A stretch of 64,000 nt of DNA from assembly GCA_040769385.1 (NCBI GenBank), contig JAXGLD010000002.1, forward strand, positions 434,001 through 498,000. Reading direction: 5' to 3'. Of the stretch, positions 26,893 through 36,229 are shown one piece after another. The position numbers and the translations under genes were made by a program. The number at the start of each line of letters is the position of its first letter. Within the stretch, counting starts at the first letter, position 1. The stretch is from PHAA01 sp022706565. GTDB taxonomy: Bacteria > Bacillota > Syntrophomonadia > Syntrophomonadales > Syntrophomonadaceae. The notes beneath the pieces are model-generated. The model did not search any database and was not told where the DNA came from. It saw only the letters and a program-made list of their open reading frames with translations.

Positions 26893-27522
26893 CTAACGGT
26901 TATGGGAAAGATTGAAACTTAGTACCTTCAGATTTACAGCCAGATCCACGTTCCTCAGTACCACTTCCGGAGGAACCCGCAGCACCTGCGGCGAGAAATT
27001 CAGGATGGCTGCCACCCCGGCTCCAACCAGGCGATCGGTAGTGTGCTGGGCTTGCGATGCCGGTACCGTAATAATACCGATGTTAATATCCCGCTCCTTG
27101 ATAAGGGTCTCCAGTCTATCCAGCGGGTCCACCACCACCCCGGCCAGGTCTACCCCTACCCGGTTCGGATCTTGGTCGACGATAGCCCTGATTGAGAAAC
27201 CCCGCTGTCGGAAACCTTCATAAAGAGCCAAAGCCGAGCCAAGCTTGCCCGCCCCCACTATGGCCAGGTTCCATTCCCTGTTCAGCCCTAGGATCTTGGT
27301 CAGGTTGGCCAACAGTTCATCCACCGGGTACCCTACTCCCCTGGTGCCAAACTCCCCGAAATAGGCCAGGTCCTTGCGGACCTGGGCGGAGCTGACCCCT
27401 ACACTATTGGCGATCTCCTCGGAGGAAACTGTTTCGACACCGGCCTTTCTCAGGTTACTCAACTGGCGCGAGTATATGGAAAGCCGTATGACGGTAGCTT
27501 CAGGAATCTTGTAAGCTTTCAA
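26893..27522 (-). CDS. rex: Redox-sensing transcriptional repressor Rex
   Basis: Rex senses the NADH/NAD+ ratio and represses fermentation and electron-transfer genes. The 209-residue protein has an N-terminal winged helix (SEEIANSVGVSSAQVRKDLAYFGEFG) and a Rossmann domain (AIVGAGKLGSAL). The start is TTG 27522: AAAGGAG lies nine bases upstream and gives the usual Rex length; the open frame starts ten codons earlier. I saw no Rex operator (TTGTGAA-N4-TTCACAA type) at its own promoter. Confidence 0.95.
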   Translation of the reverse strand: MKAYKIPEATVIRLSIYSRQLSNLRKAGVETVSSEEIANSVGVSSAQVRKDLAYFGEFGTRGVGYPVDELLANLTKILGLNREWNLAIVGAGKLGSALALYEGFRQRGFSIRAIVDQDPNRVGVDLAGVVVDPLDRLETLIKERDINIGIITVPASQAQHTTDRLVGAGVAAILNFSPQVLRVPPEVVLRNVDLAVNLKVLSFNLSHNR

Positions 27523-27559
27523 AATTCCCCACTCCTTTGTAATAAAAATCACTATCTTT

Positions 27560-27588
27560 ATTATCTATGGAAACAGGTAAATTGGCAA
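27560..27588 (-). promoter_or_regulatory. Promoter of rex
   Basis: On the minus strand TTGCCA (27588-27583) and GATAAT (27565-27560) are 17 bases apart, 38 bases before the rex start codon. Good sigma-A match by eye. Confidence 0.6.
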
Positions 27589-27599
27589 AAGGTTTCTGT

Positions 27600-27632
27600 A
27601 AAATAAAAAACTCCGCCGGTAGTGCGGCAGAG
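27600..27632 (-). terminator. Terminator after pit
   Basis: On the minus strand a GC-rich interrupted stem (CTC, GCCG / CGGC, GAG) at 27632-27611 is followed by TTTTTTATTTT. It ends the DUF47-pit operon. Confidence 0.8.
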
Positions 27633-27660
27633 GGTTTCCAAAATATCATGGGGGCCAAAC

Positions 27661-28659
27661 TTAGCCGTTCAGGAGACGGTAGAAGATAAATGCGACCAGG
27701 GCTGCCGACGGAATGGTAACGAACCAGGCAACCACGATTTGACGGGCGATATTCCATCTTACTCCCTTGATACGCTTGGCCGCCCCCACCCCCATAATCG
27801 ACGAGGATACCACATGGGTCGTACTGACCGGTATTCCCAGCAGACTGGCCCCGTAAATTACCGTAGCAGAGGTGAAGTCCGCAGCGAAGCCGTTGATTGG
27901 CTCGATTCTAAATATCTTGCCCCCCATGGTACGGATGATCCGCCAACCGCCAAAAGCTGTCCCAGCGCACATGGCCGCCGCACAGATCACCTTGACCCAG
28001 GGAAGTACAACGAAACTATCTATCATCCCGGCGCCCACCAGGCTCATGGTAATTATCCCCATGGATTTCTGGGCGTCGTTAGAACCGTGGGCGAAGGAAG
28101 CCATACATGCGGTGATTACCTGTAGGCTGCGAAACCTGAGGTTGATGCGCACCGGTGAGGATTTACGAAACATCCAGAACAGAATGGTCATTATGATACT
28201 GCCTATGACCAGACCGATAACCGGCGAGGTAACCAATCCGACTACGATCCTCAGTACTCCGTCCCAGATAACCGCTCCCGTACCGTGCCTGGCGATCACT
28301 GCTCCCACCAGGCCTCCGATCAGGGCGTGAGATGAACTGCTGGGAATGCCGAAGTACCAGGTAAACAGATTCCAAAAGATGGCCCCGATAATTGCAGCTA
28401 CGATGACCAGAGGAACGACATCGGCTTCGGCTACGATATTTTTACCGATGGTGGCAGCCACGGCGGTGCCGCTTATCGCCCCCAAAAAATTGAAGGTAGC
28501 GGCTATAAGGATTGCATTACGCGGCGATACCGCTTTGGTGGACACCGAGGTAGCAATGGCGTTGGCGGTATCGTGAAAGCCGTTGATGTAATCAAAAATC
28601 AGTACAGCAAAGACGATCAGGACCACCCATCCGGTGCTGAAAATATCAGGATTAAACAT
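27661..28659 (-). CDS. pit: PiT-family inorganic phosphate transporter
   Basis: A 332-residue cation-coupled phosphate permease with about ten membrane segments. The two inverted PiT signatures are present: DYINGFHDTANAIATSVSTK near the start and FAHGSNDAQKSMGI in the second half. The upstream DUF47 gene overlaps it by eight bases, the standard pairing in which the PhoU-like protein controls the transporter. Confidence 0.94.
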   Translation of the reverse strand: MFNPDIFSTGWVVLIVFAVLIFDYINGFHDTANAIATSVSTKAVSPRNAILIAATFNFLGAISGTAVAATIGKNIVAEADVVPLVIVAAIIGAIFWNLFTWYFGIPSSSSHALIGGLVGAVIARHGTGAVIWDGVLRIVVGLVTSPVIGLVIGSIIMTILFWMFRKSSPVRINLRFRSLQVITACMASFAHGSNDAQKSMGIITMSLVGAGMIDSFVVLPWVKVICAAAMCAGTAFGGWRIIRTMGGKIFRIEPINGFAADFTSATVIYGASLLGIPVSTTHVVSSSIMGVGAAKRIKGVRWNIARQIVVAWFVTIPSAALVAFIFYRLLNG

Positions 28660-29284
28660 ATTTAATGGCTATCCCTTTCAAATCGTTGGCAACATCCTCA
28701 CAATTATCGAGGGTGGTCTCCAAGTGTTCGTAGATCTCCTTCCATTTCAGCATATAGACGGCATCATCGGTCTGTTCGAACAAACGGGCAATCCCGGCCC
28801 GGTAGAGGTTGTCACCTTCATGCTCATGACCTCTAATTTTTTCACAGGCGTTGATGATAGCCTGATGGTTGTTCTTGACGTCCCTTAACAATAGCACCGC
28901 CTTTTGGATCTCTTGGGAAGCCTCTTCCAAAACGTTGACCAAAGCAGGGATGAACCTCTCCTGAGGTTGTTCGCATTTGTAGATGACCATCTTCTCCATG
29001 GTCCCCTGGATATGATCCAGAACCTGATTCAAGGAATGAGACAGCTCCATGATATCTTCCCGATCAAAGGGGGTGATGAAGGAGTGATTGATCTGGTCCA
29101 TAACCTCGGCCAATATCTGATCACCACGGTCTTCCACCTTGTTGATGCGTTCCAGATTGGCATTTTTGTCGCTGCGTTCCACAAAATACCCCTTTAAGAT
29201 TTGCGTGGCCTCGCAGATCGCCGCTGCCTGTTCCTCAAAATAACCGAAGAATTTCATTTCCTGGGGCTTGAACTTGAATGCCAA
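28652..29284 (-). CDS. DUF47 (PhoU-like) phosphate transport accessory protein
   Basis: A 210-residue all-helical protein of the PhoU/DUF47 family (INKVEDRGDQILAEVMDQINHSFITPFDREDIMELSHS region, with the E-x-x-x-D metal-binding helices repeated as KIRGHEHEGDNLYRAG). Family members sit beside PiT permeases and are thought to regulate them. Start and pit overlap show translational coupling. Confidence 0.9.
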   Translation of the reverse strand: MAFKFKPQEMKFFGYFEEQAAAICEATQILKGYFVERSDKNANLERINKVEDRGDQILAEVMDQINHSFITPFDREDIMELSHSLNQVLDHIQGTMEKMVIYKCEQPQERFIPALVNVLEEASQEIQKAVLLLRDVKNNHQAIINACEKIRGHEHEGDNLYRAGIARLFEQTDDAVYMLKWKEIYEHLETTLDNCEDVANDLKGIAIKYV

Positions 29285-29315
29285 GATAATGTCCCCCCAT
29301 AATAATCTTTACCCG

Positions 29316-29332
29316 CTTATTATAACAATAAG
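29316..29332 (-). promoter_or_regulatory. Palindrome over the -10 region of the DUF47-pit operon
   Basis: CTTATT and AATAAG arms flank five bases and contain a TATAAT-like -10 on the minus strand. A matching -35 at 17 bases is poor. Candidate operator or simply an AT-rich promoter; the remaining bases to 29505 show no gene. Confidence 0.35.
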
Positions 29333-29505
29333 TCGACCTGCAAGTTGAGCCTTTTTGATAGATTTTTACAAATTAGCCCGTCTTTTTCATAGCATTTAGA
29401 GTGTAACTGTTGTGCTCCCGAGCGCAGCGGGAAATCCCGGTTTGGACAAGAGTCTTTACTGTGCTAAGCTGACATTGCAGAATGCTGGAAAGTAAAAGCC
29501 AGAAA

Positions 29506-30774
29506 TTATGCACAAAATAGTCGGCGGGCCTGGTCGAGGACATAGAAAGAACCGGTTATCACAATATAATCGCCCCCGGTGACTACCGTCACAGCCCGTT
29601 TGACCGCTAACTCTATGCTCTCCACGATTTCCACCTGGATTTGGGGAAAATCGCGGCGCCATACTAGTTCAACCTCCTGCCAGGCCTCACTTCTGGAACC
29701 CTGCGGTCGAGTGACCACCACCACCCGAGTGTTTTCCGCCAGGGGCGCCAATACCCCGGCCCGTTCCTTATCGTCCAGCAGTCCCAGTACCAGCACCTTA
29801 GCACGCCCCGGCAGCAAATCATGCAGAGACTCGGCCAGAGCCCGGGCTCCCTGCGGGTTATGGGCGGCATCTGCAATCACCAGAGGTGATTGGCAAACCA
29901 CCTCCAAACGGCCAGGGTTGCTCACGCCCGCCAAGGCCGAACGAATGCTGTTGGTATCTATCTCCAATTCTTGATCCCTCAGTACCAGCAAAGCCCGCAG
30001 GGCGACCGCCAGGTTGCGCCGCTGATAGGTGCCAGGCATAGTGTAGGTGACTCCTTTTAACTGCAGGGCCGGTCCCTCCAGGTCCACCTCTTGGGATAAC
30101 AAAGAAGCCGGCCTGGATGGGATAACCTTAATGTCGCTGCTGTGGAACAAAGGCGCCTGCATGGCCTGCGCTTGTTGGCTAATGACCTTATAGGCTTCGA
30201 TATCCATAGGCCCTATCACCACTGGTACCCGGGGTTTGATTATACCTGCTTTGTTGGCGGCTATTTCACCCATGGTATCTCCCAGAAAAGCCGTATGGTC
30301 AAAATCAACCCCAGTTATCACCGCTACTCTGGGAGTAATCACATTGGTAGAATCGTAGGTACCCCCCATGCCAACCTCCATTACCGCCAAATCGACCTGC
30401 TCCAGTTGGAAATAACGGAAGGCGGCGGCGGTCAGAACCTCGAACTCGGTAGGATGCTCCTCTCCCCTATCCAGCATGACCCGGATGTGGTCATCAATCT
30501 CGTCCAGAATGGCCCAGAATTTGGTGGCGCCGATCTCAACTCCATCAATGGTAATCCTTTCTAGATAGGAATGCAAATGGGGCGAAACAAATCGCCCCAC
30601 TTTATAGCCAGCCCTATTCAATACCTCGGCAATTATCAACGCGGTCGAACCCTTGCCGTTGGTTCCGGCAATGTGCACATACTGAAGGGCTTGTTGGGGA
30701 TTGCCCATAGCTTCCAGTAGGCTGGCGATTCTCTCCAGGCCAGGTCGGCTGCCGAACCTGGTCAGACTGTGCAA
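29506..30774 (-). CDS. folC: Folylpolyglutamate / dihydrofolate synthase
   Basis: FolC adds glutamate to folates. The 422-residue Mur-ligase-fold protein has the ATP loop AGTNGKGST (36-44), the MEVGMGGTYDSTN segment and a C-terminal ligase domain (VIADAAHNPQGARAL). The only likely start, TTG 30774, has no clear ribosome site and lies nine bases after valS; the upstream in-frame codons still look FolC-like, so translation may be coupled to valS and the true start could be a little earlier. valS-folC is the Bacillus order. Confidence 0.93.
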   Translation of the reverse strand: MHSLTRFGSRPGLERIASLLEAMGNPQQALQYVHIAGTNGKGSTALIIAEVLNRAGYKVGRFVSPHLHSYLERITIDGVEIGATKFWAILDEIDDHIRVMLDRGEEHPTEFEVLTAAAFRYFQLEQVDLAVMEVGMGGTYDSTNVITPRVAVITGVDFDHTAFLGDTMGEIAANKAGIIKPRVPVVIGPMDIEAYKVISQQAQAMQAPLFHSSDIKVIPSRPASLLSQEVDLEGPALQLKGVTYTMPGTYQRRNLAVALRALLVLRDQELEIDTNSIRSALAGVSNPGRLEVVCQSPLVIADAAHNPQGARALAESLHDLLPGRAKVLVLGLLDDKERAGVLAPLAENTRVVVVTRPQGSRSEAWQEVELVWRRDFPQIQVEIVESIELAVKRAVTVVTGGDYIVITGSFYVLDQARRLFCA

Positions 30775-30782
30775 TCGCTGTT

Positions 30783-33440
30783 CTATTTGGCTTTGAATAT
30801 CTCCAGACGTTGCAGCAAACCCTCTCTCCGTATACCGGCCTCGTCAGCCCGGGATCGTTCCTTGGCGATCACCTCAGGCGGAGCTTTGGCCAGGAAATTC
30901 TCATTCTTCAGCTTGGCCTCGGTTTTGGCTATATCCTGATCGATATTTTTCAGCTCTTTCTCCAGCCGGCCGATCTCCTTGTCGATATCAATGACACCTT
31001 CCAGGGGCACATAGATCTCGGCAAAGGGCAACAATGAGGACACGGCCTGGCGAGGGGTCGCCTCTAGCTTTTCGGCCACGGTCAGGTCGCCCACCCGAGC
31101 TAGATCTCTGACATAGGCGCCGTTTTCCTGGAATAGCCGGACCACCTCAGGGTCTGGTGAAGCCATAATAACCTTGATGGGGGTCCCGTGGCTAAGGTTG
31201 AATTCCGCCCTGACATTACGGATGGCTCGAATAGCCGCCATAACTAGCTGCATTTGATCTACGGACCTGCTATCCAGCCGCTCCGAATCAGCCTGGGGCC
31301 ACCGTTCCAACATTATGGTGGAATCGTGCCCAGGCAGGTAATGATATATCTCCTCGGTGATAAACGGCATAAAGGGATGCAGCAGTTTCATGGTTTCCAT
31401 AAACACGGTGCTGAGCACATTCTGCACTACTAACCGGCTCCTCGGGTTATCGGAGTTGAACAACCGGGACTTGGAGAGCTCAATATACCAGTCACAGAAT
31501 TCATCCCAAATGAAGTCGTACATCCGGCGAGCCGCCTCACCCAGTTCGTAAGCCTCCAAAAGGCCGGTTATCTCGGTTATCTTTTGCTGCAGACGGCCCA
31601 GTATCCAACGGTCGGCCAGGGTTAACTCCTCCGGGGTTAACTCCACTGGCTCATAACCCTCCATATTCATGAGGACAAAGCGGGCCGCGTTCCAGATTTT
31701 GTTAGCAAAATTGCGGGTGTTCTCTACCTTCTCCCATTGGAATCGTATATCGTTCCCAGGGGTCACGCCGGTTATCATGGAAAAACGCAGGGTGTCGGCT
31801 CCATATTTCTCGATAACCTCCAGGGGGTCCACCCCGTTGCCCAACGACTTGCTCATCTTGCGCCCCTGCGCATCCAGAATAAGGCCGTGGATATTTACTT
31901 CTCTAAAAGGCACCTGACCGGTATGCTCAATCCCTGAAAATATCATTCGGGCCACCCAGAAGAAGATAATGTCGCGGCCGGTCACCAGAACACTGGTGGG
32001 ATAGAAGGTCCTCATATCATCGGTATCGTCAGGCCAACCCAAGGTGGAAAAAGGCCAGAGGGCGCTGGAGAACCACGTATCCAGCACGTCTTCGTCCTGT
32101 TTTAGTTCGCTGCCGGCACAGTTGGTACAGACGGTGGGATCCTCGCGGCTGCAAATGATTTCCCCGCAATCCTGGCAGTACCACACCGGAATGCGATGCC
32201 CCCACCAGAGCTGACGGGAGATGCACCAGTCGCGGATGTTTTCCATCCAGTTGGTATATATACGGGTGAAGCGTTCGGGGATAAACTTGATCTCCCCATT
32301 CACCACTTTCTCTATGGCCGGTTCGGCCAGCGGTTTCATTCTTACGAACCACTGCAGCGATACCATCGGTTCCACCACCGTATCACAACGCTGGCAGTGT
32401 CCCAAGGCATGCTGGTGATCCTCGACCTTCAGCAGGTATCCACCCGCTTCCAGGTCTTTCAGCACCTGCCGGCGGGCCTCATAACGGTCCAAGCCATCGT
32501 ACGCGGCCCCGGCGTTCTCGTTCATGCGGGCATCAGGTCCCATTACACTGACCCGTTCCAGTCCATGGCGCAAGCCCATTTCAAAATCGTTGGGGTCGTG
32601 GGCAGGGGTTACTTTTACCGCCCCGGTTCCGAACTCACGGTCTACATAATGGTCGGCGAAAATCGGAATAACCCGGCCCACCAGTGGCAGAACCACGTTT
32701 TTGCCGACCAGGTGACTGTATCTTTCATCATCGGGATGGACTGCCACCCCGGTATCGCCCAGCATGGTTTCCGGCCTGGTGGTGGCCACCACTACGAATT
32801 CATCCGAATCCTGGACAGGGTATCTCAGGTGCCAAAGATGGCCGTCACTGTCAGCATGCTCCACTTCAATATCTGAAATAGCGGTATGGCAGCGGGGACA
32901 CCAGTTGATTATATAATCACCCCGGTAAATCAAGTCTTTTTCGTACAGCCGGACAAAAACCTCCCGGACTGCTCGGGAGCAGCCTTCATCCATGGTAAAG
33001 CGTTCCCGGCTCCAGTCACAGGAAGAACCAAGTAAGCTGAGCTGCTGGGTGATACGGTCGCCATAGAGACGCTTCCACTCCCACACCCTTTCCAGGAATT
33101 TCTCCCGGCCCAGGTCCCACTTGCTTAGGCCTTCCGCGGCAAGGCTTTCCTCAACCCTAGCCTGGGTAGCGATCCCAGCATGATCGGTGCCCGGCACCCA
33201 GAGTGTGTTGAAGCCCTGCATGCGCCGCCAGCGGGTCAGGATATCCTGCAAGGTATTATCCAGGGCATGTCCAAGATGCAGCTGTCCGGTTACATTGGGG
33301 GGAGGCATGACGATGGAATAATGAGGTTGGCTGGTGTCACCGCTAGGTGCAAAGCAATTGAGCTCTTTCCAGTACTCATACCATTTGCCTTCTACCTGAG
33401 CGGGATCATATACGGTGGCCAAATTACTGCTTATGGTCAT
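30783..33440 (-). CDS. valS: Valyl-tRNA synthetase
   Basis: A class I synthetase of 885 residues that charges tRNA-Val. The HIGH-type motif is HLGH (55-58) and the KMSKS motif is at 528-532. The editing domain lies between them and the C-terminal coiled coil (IDKEIGRLEKELKNIDQD) typical of ValS closes the protein. No T-box leader is possible in the 34 bases separating it from purC. Confidence 0.97.
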   Translation of the reverse strand: MTISSNLATVYDPAQVEGKWYEYWKELNCFAPSGDTSQPHYSIVMPPPNVTGQLHLGHALDNTLQDILTRWRRMQGFNTLWVPGTDHAGIATQARVEESLAAEGLSKWDLGREKFLERVWEWKRLYGDRITQQLSLLGSSCDWSRERFTMDEGCSRAVREVFVRLYEKDLIYRGDYIINWCPRCHTAISDIEVEHADSDGHLWHLRYPVQDSDEFVVVATTRPETMLGDTGVAVHPDDERYSHLVGKNVVLPLVGRVIPIFADHYVDREFGTGAVKVTPAHDPNDFEMGLRHGLERVSVMGPDARMNENAGAAYDGLDRYEARRQVLKDLEAGGYLLKVEDHQHALGHCQRCDTVVEPMVSLQWFVRMKPLAEPAIEKVVNGEIKFIPERFTRIYTNWMENIRDWCISRQLWWGHRIPVWYCQDCGEIICSREDPTVCTNCAGSELKQDEDVLDTWFSSALWPFSTLGWPDDTDDMRTFYPTSVLVTGRDIIFFWVARMIFSGIEHTGQVPFREVNIHGLILDAQGRKMSKSLGNGVDPLEVIEKYGADTLRFSMITGVTPGNDIRFQWEKVENTRNFANKIWNAARFVLMNMEGYEPVELTPEELTLADRWILGRLQQKITEITGLLEAYELGEAARRMYDFIWDEFCDWYIELSKSRLFNSDNPRSRLVVQNVLSTVFMETMKLLHPFMPFITEEIYHYLPGHDSTIMLERWPQADSERLDSRSVDQMQLVMAAIRAIRNVRAEFNLSHGTPIKVIMASPDPEVVRLFQENGAYVRDLARVGDLTVAEKLEATPRQAVSSLLPFAEIYVPLEGVIDIDKEIGRLEKELKNIDQDIAKTEAKLKNENFLAKAPPEVIAKERSRADEAGIRREGLLQRLEIFKAK

Positions 33441-33474
33441 AAAACTATCCTCCTCGAATCAACCCTCATTCTTC

Positions 33475-34152
33475 CTATTGGGTAACTAACACAGCCAGCT
33501 CCAGGGGATCCACCTGCCGGCCATCCTTGAATACTCTCATGTTGCCACCGGATATGTCATCGATAACCATAACCTGACCTTCCACCCGGCCGAATTCAAA
33601 CTTGATATCGTACAACACCAGACCTTTGGCAGCCAGATCATCCTTGATGATACGCGCTATTTTACGGGTCATGTCGGTGACCAGGGCAAATTCCTCATGG
33701 GTCATCAGATTCAACTGTACCAAAGCTTCCTCGTTAATGGGCGGGTCGCCCCGTTCATCGTCTTTCAGGGTTACCTCCACTAACTCGTCCAGATCCTGCT
33801 CCTTCTTGGCGTAGCGGGCATAACGCTTCAGGAAACTCCCGTACACTTTGAAGCGGCAGATAATCTCCAGGCCATCCCCGAAGGTAGTCGCCGGTTTGAC
33901 GATCATGGTGTTGTCTTCCAAGTTGGCGTCTATATAATGGGTAGGAATCCCTTTCTGGCGGAGCAGTTCGAAATAGTAGCGGGACATGCGCAGAGATGCA
34001 TTACCCATCCCTTCCAGGGTCCCCATCAGGCTGTTGGCCCCGGGATCGATCTGCCCATTCTCGCCGGTAACATCGTCCTTCATTTTGAGCAGATAATTGC
34101 CGTCATCCAACTTGAATACGCTCTTGGTCTTACCTTCATATACATGCTGCAA
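33475..34152 (-). CDS. purC: SAICAR synthetase (PurC)
   Basis: PurC joins aspartate to CAIR in purine synthesis. The 225-residue protein starts HVYEGKTKSVF, the nucleotide-binding signature, and has the LEGMGN..PTHYI-type segment, the ICRFKVYGSF motif and the LYDIKFEFG motif. The length is near normal. No other pur gene is nearby, which is unusual, and the GENGQIDPGANSL stretch is a little atypical, so a divergent PurC branch is possible. Confidence 0.85.
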   Translation of the reverse strand: MQHVYEGKTKSVFKLDDGNYLLKMKDDVTGENGQIDPGANSLMGTLEGMGNASLRMSRYYFELLRQKGIPTHYIDANLEDNTMIVKPATTFGDGLEIICRFKVYGSFLKRYARYAKKEQDLDELVEVTLKDDERGDPPINEEALVQLNLMTHEEFALVTDMTRKIARIIKDDLAAKGLVLYDIKFEFGRVEGQVMVIDDISGGNMRVFKDGRQVDPLELAVLVTQ

Positions 34153-34198
34153 ATGGATGCCTCCCTATTTATCATTATTTCCACCTTGAAACTGACTC

Positions 34199-34236
34199 TA
34201 AACTTCATTTACAAAGTTTACCCCAATATATATAGA
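34199..34236 (+). promoter_or_regulatory. Promoter-like sequence with overlapping inverted repeat, purC / SEC-C divergent region
   Basis: A perfect inverted repeat TAAACTT-N8-AAGTTTA spans 34199-34220. On the plus strand TTTACA (34208-34213) and TATAGA (34231-34236) are 17 bases apart, so the repeat covers the -35. It could be an operator for the SEC-C gene at 34367 and/or purC on the other strand. Confidence 0.4.
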
Positions 34237-34366
34237 TTCTACTTAAAACCCAGAACCCTTGGCAAGTCGATGTTGGGGTTTCTTGTCTGAAAAGGTCCCC
34301 TGTGCTAAGCTAATTAACGAAATAGGCAAATCCACCAGGTTGGATAGGAGATTAAGGAGGCTCGGC

Positions 34367-35611
34367 ATGACAAAGTCTAAAATCGGCAGAAATGATACTT
34401 GTCCATGCGGGAGCGGCAAGAAATACAAGAACTGCTGCCAGGTTCTTGAGGGCATGGTTGAAACCATTACCAAGCCTTTTGACCGTTACAACACCCTCAT
34501 GGCTTCGCTTAAAATGAAATTGGACCGTAATTATGAATCCCAGATCAGGAGGCTCCGCAAACCTATGCAGGAGAGGTTCCTGCGGCTTAGCTGCGTTCAG
34601 ACCCTCCCCCAAGGTCAGGAATCGGTGTTCTCAGATTGGCTCTGGTTCGACATGACTGACAGCGAGGGCATGACCTTCGGCCGCGAATATATGCAGGATC
34701 ATGGCGCTTATATGGAAGATGCCCTGCGGGAGTGCCTGGAAGCCTTAAATAATTCTTACCTGTCGGTTTATTCGATCGTATCGTCGCGCGGTGACTCCCT
34801 CCAGTTGCAGGACCTTTTTACCGGCGCCGCCTCTGACGTACTGCTTAAAGAACCGTTGGAACTGGAATCGGAACAAGCGCCGCCGCTTTTGCTGGGACGA
34901 TTGGCCACTATGTCCGGGGGCACAGTATTTTCCGGGATGGTGCTGATGCTGGGTGATGACCAAGGACAAGGCGATTTCATCAGGCGCTACGGGCAGTATT
35001 GGCAGCAAATTTGCCCTAATGTATCCATCCGGGAGCTGTGCAAGCAACACGGTGAAATGGTGTTTGGCTTATTCGATCATGCCAGTCACAAGACCACTCT
35101 TGCACTTAACGACATCCGTTATCTTCCCAACGGCCAGAAGGCCAAAGATTTGGCAGCCGTGTTTGAGTCCCCCGGCGACCTCATCCCGGTCCATAATACC
35201 TCGGGCACCGCCTGGTATGATCTTAAGAACAGTCTGGGACCGGCCCGGGTAGGTCTAAGTGACCAGGGACACCTGGTTTTCTATGCCGATGTAGTCGATG
35301 ATATTATAAGAGTCGACCAGTTGCTTCACGTGCAAAATGCCGATTGGGAAATCGTGAATAGCACGTTTCTCTTCACTCCCCCAGCAGCGGAACGGGAGGA
35401 GATTTGGTATGAGGTGATCAAGGAGCGGGAGACCGAGCGCTGGCTACATACCGCTCATAATGAGTTGGAGGGAAAGACCCCAGCCCAAGTTCTGACCGAG
35501 GCCGGCGGAAAAGCACGTTTGCTTCAATTGTTGGATGATTTCGCGGCTAGCACCGCGCATAACCAGTACAGCCTGGATCTAGTCAATTACATGCGGAGTC
35601 GGGTTTTGTGA
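34367..35611 (+). CDS. SEC-C motif protein of unknown function
   Basis: A 414-residue protein whose first 24 residues are a SEC-C zinc motif (Cys12, Cys14, Cys23, Cys24 in CPCGSGKKYKNCC), the same module found at the end of SecA. The remaining 390 residues match nothing I recognise; they are soluble, acidic and without membrane helices. The ATG at 34367 follows AAGGAGG by six bases. It is the only plus-strand gene between 6.2 and 45 kb and ends three bases from the convergent ysxC stop, so it stands as an independent insertion in a conserved region. Confidence 0.85.
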   Translation: MTKSKIGRNDTCPCGSGKKYKNCCQVLEGMVETITKPFDRYNTLMASLKMKLDRNYESQIRRLRKPMQERFLRLSCVQTLPQGQESVFSDWLWFDMTDSEGMTFGREYMQDHGAYMEDALRECLEALNNSYLSVYSIVSSRGDSLQLQDLFTGAASDVLLKEPLELESEQAPPLLLGRLATMSGGTVFSGMVLMLGDDQGQGDFIRRYGQYWQQICPNVSIRELCKQHGEMVFGLFDHASHKTTLALNDIRYLPNGQKAKDLAAVFESPGDLIPVHNTSGTAWYDLKNSLGPARVGLSDQGHLVFYADVVDDIIRVDQLLHVQNADWEIVNSTFLFTPPAAEREEIWYEVIKERETERWLHTAHNELEGKTPAQVLTEAGGKARLLQLLDDFAASTAHNQYSLDLVNYMRSRVL

Positions 35612-35614
35612 GAC

Positions 35615-36226
35615 CTAGGTGACCAAGTCGCCATCATCTTGGCCAGAGAGAACCATATCAATCTCTTCCAGCAGTTCATCCCGGCCGGCGCCGGTCTGGG
35701 CTGAAAAAAAGAGCGGTTCCAGGTCCAAATTCATATTCTTTCTGATTACAGCCAGATTCTTACTGCGGGCTCCCCGGGATATCTTATCTGCCTTGGTGGC
35801 TACTACCAACAAGGGGATCCCTTCTTTCTGGAGCCAATCCTTCATTAATAGATCATTTTCGCTGGGTGGATGGCGAATATCGAGCAGTTGAATAACCCCG
35901 CATAACTGGGTTCTATGCCGCAGGTAGGATTCGATCATTTTGCCCCACCGTTCTTTTTCCGTCCGTGCGACTTTGGCGAAACCATAGCCAGGCAGGTCCA
36001 CCATATAAAAGCTTTCATTAATAAGATAATAATTGATAGTGCGGGTCTTGCCTGGGGTAGAGCTGGATTTGGCCAAGTTCCTGCGATTGGCAAGGCGGTT
36101 GATCAGAGATGATTTGCCCACATTGGAGCGACCCACCAGAGCAATCTCCGGCAGGCCGTCGGCAGGCAGTTGTTCGGTTTTAACGTAAGTGCCTATATAT
36201 CTGGCTTGCTTTATGTGTAAGACCAT
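35615..36226 (-). CDS. ysxC: Ribosome biogenesis GTPase YsxC/EngB
   Basis: An essential GTPase for 50S assembly. The 203-residue protein has P-loop VGRSNVGKSS (31-40), the G3 DLPGYGFAK motif and the G4 TKAD motif. It directly follows lon, the Bacillus order. Confidence 0.95.
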   Translation of the reverse strand: MVLHIKQARYIGTYVKTEQLPADGLPEIALVGRSNVGKSSLINRLANRRNLAKSSSTPGKTRTINYYLINESFYMVDLPGYGFAKVARTEKERWGKMIESYLRHRTQLCGVIQLLDIRHPPSENDLLMKDWLQKEGIPLLVVATKADKISRGARSKNLAVIRKNMNLDLEPLFFSAQTGAGRDELLEEIDMVLSGQDDGDLVT

Positions 36227-36229
36227 AAT

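Noticed and set aside
33441..33474. T-box leader for valS
   Set aside because: Only 34 bases separate purC and valS, and no T-box sequence appears before purC either.
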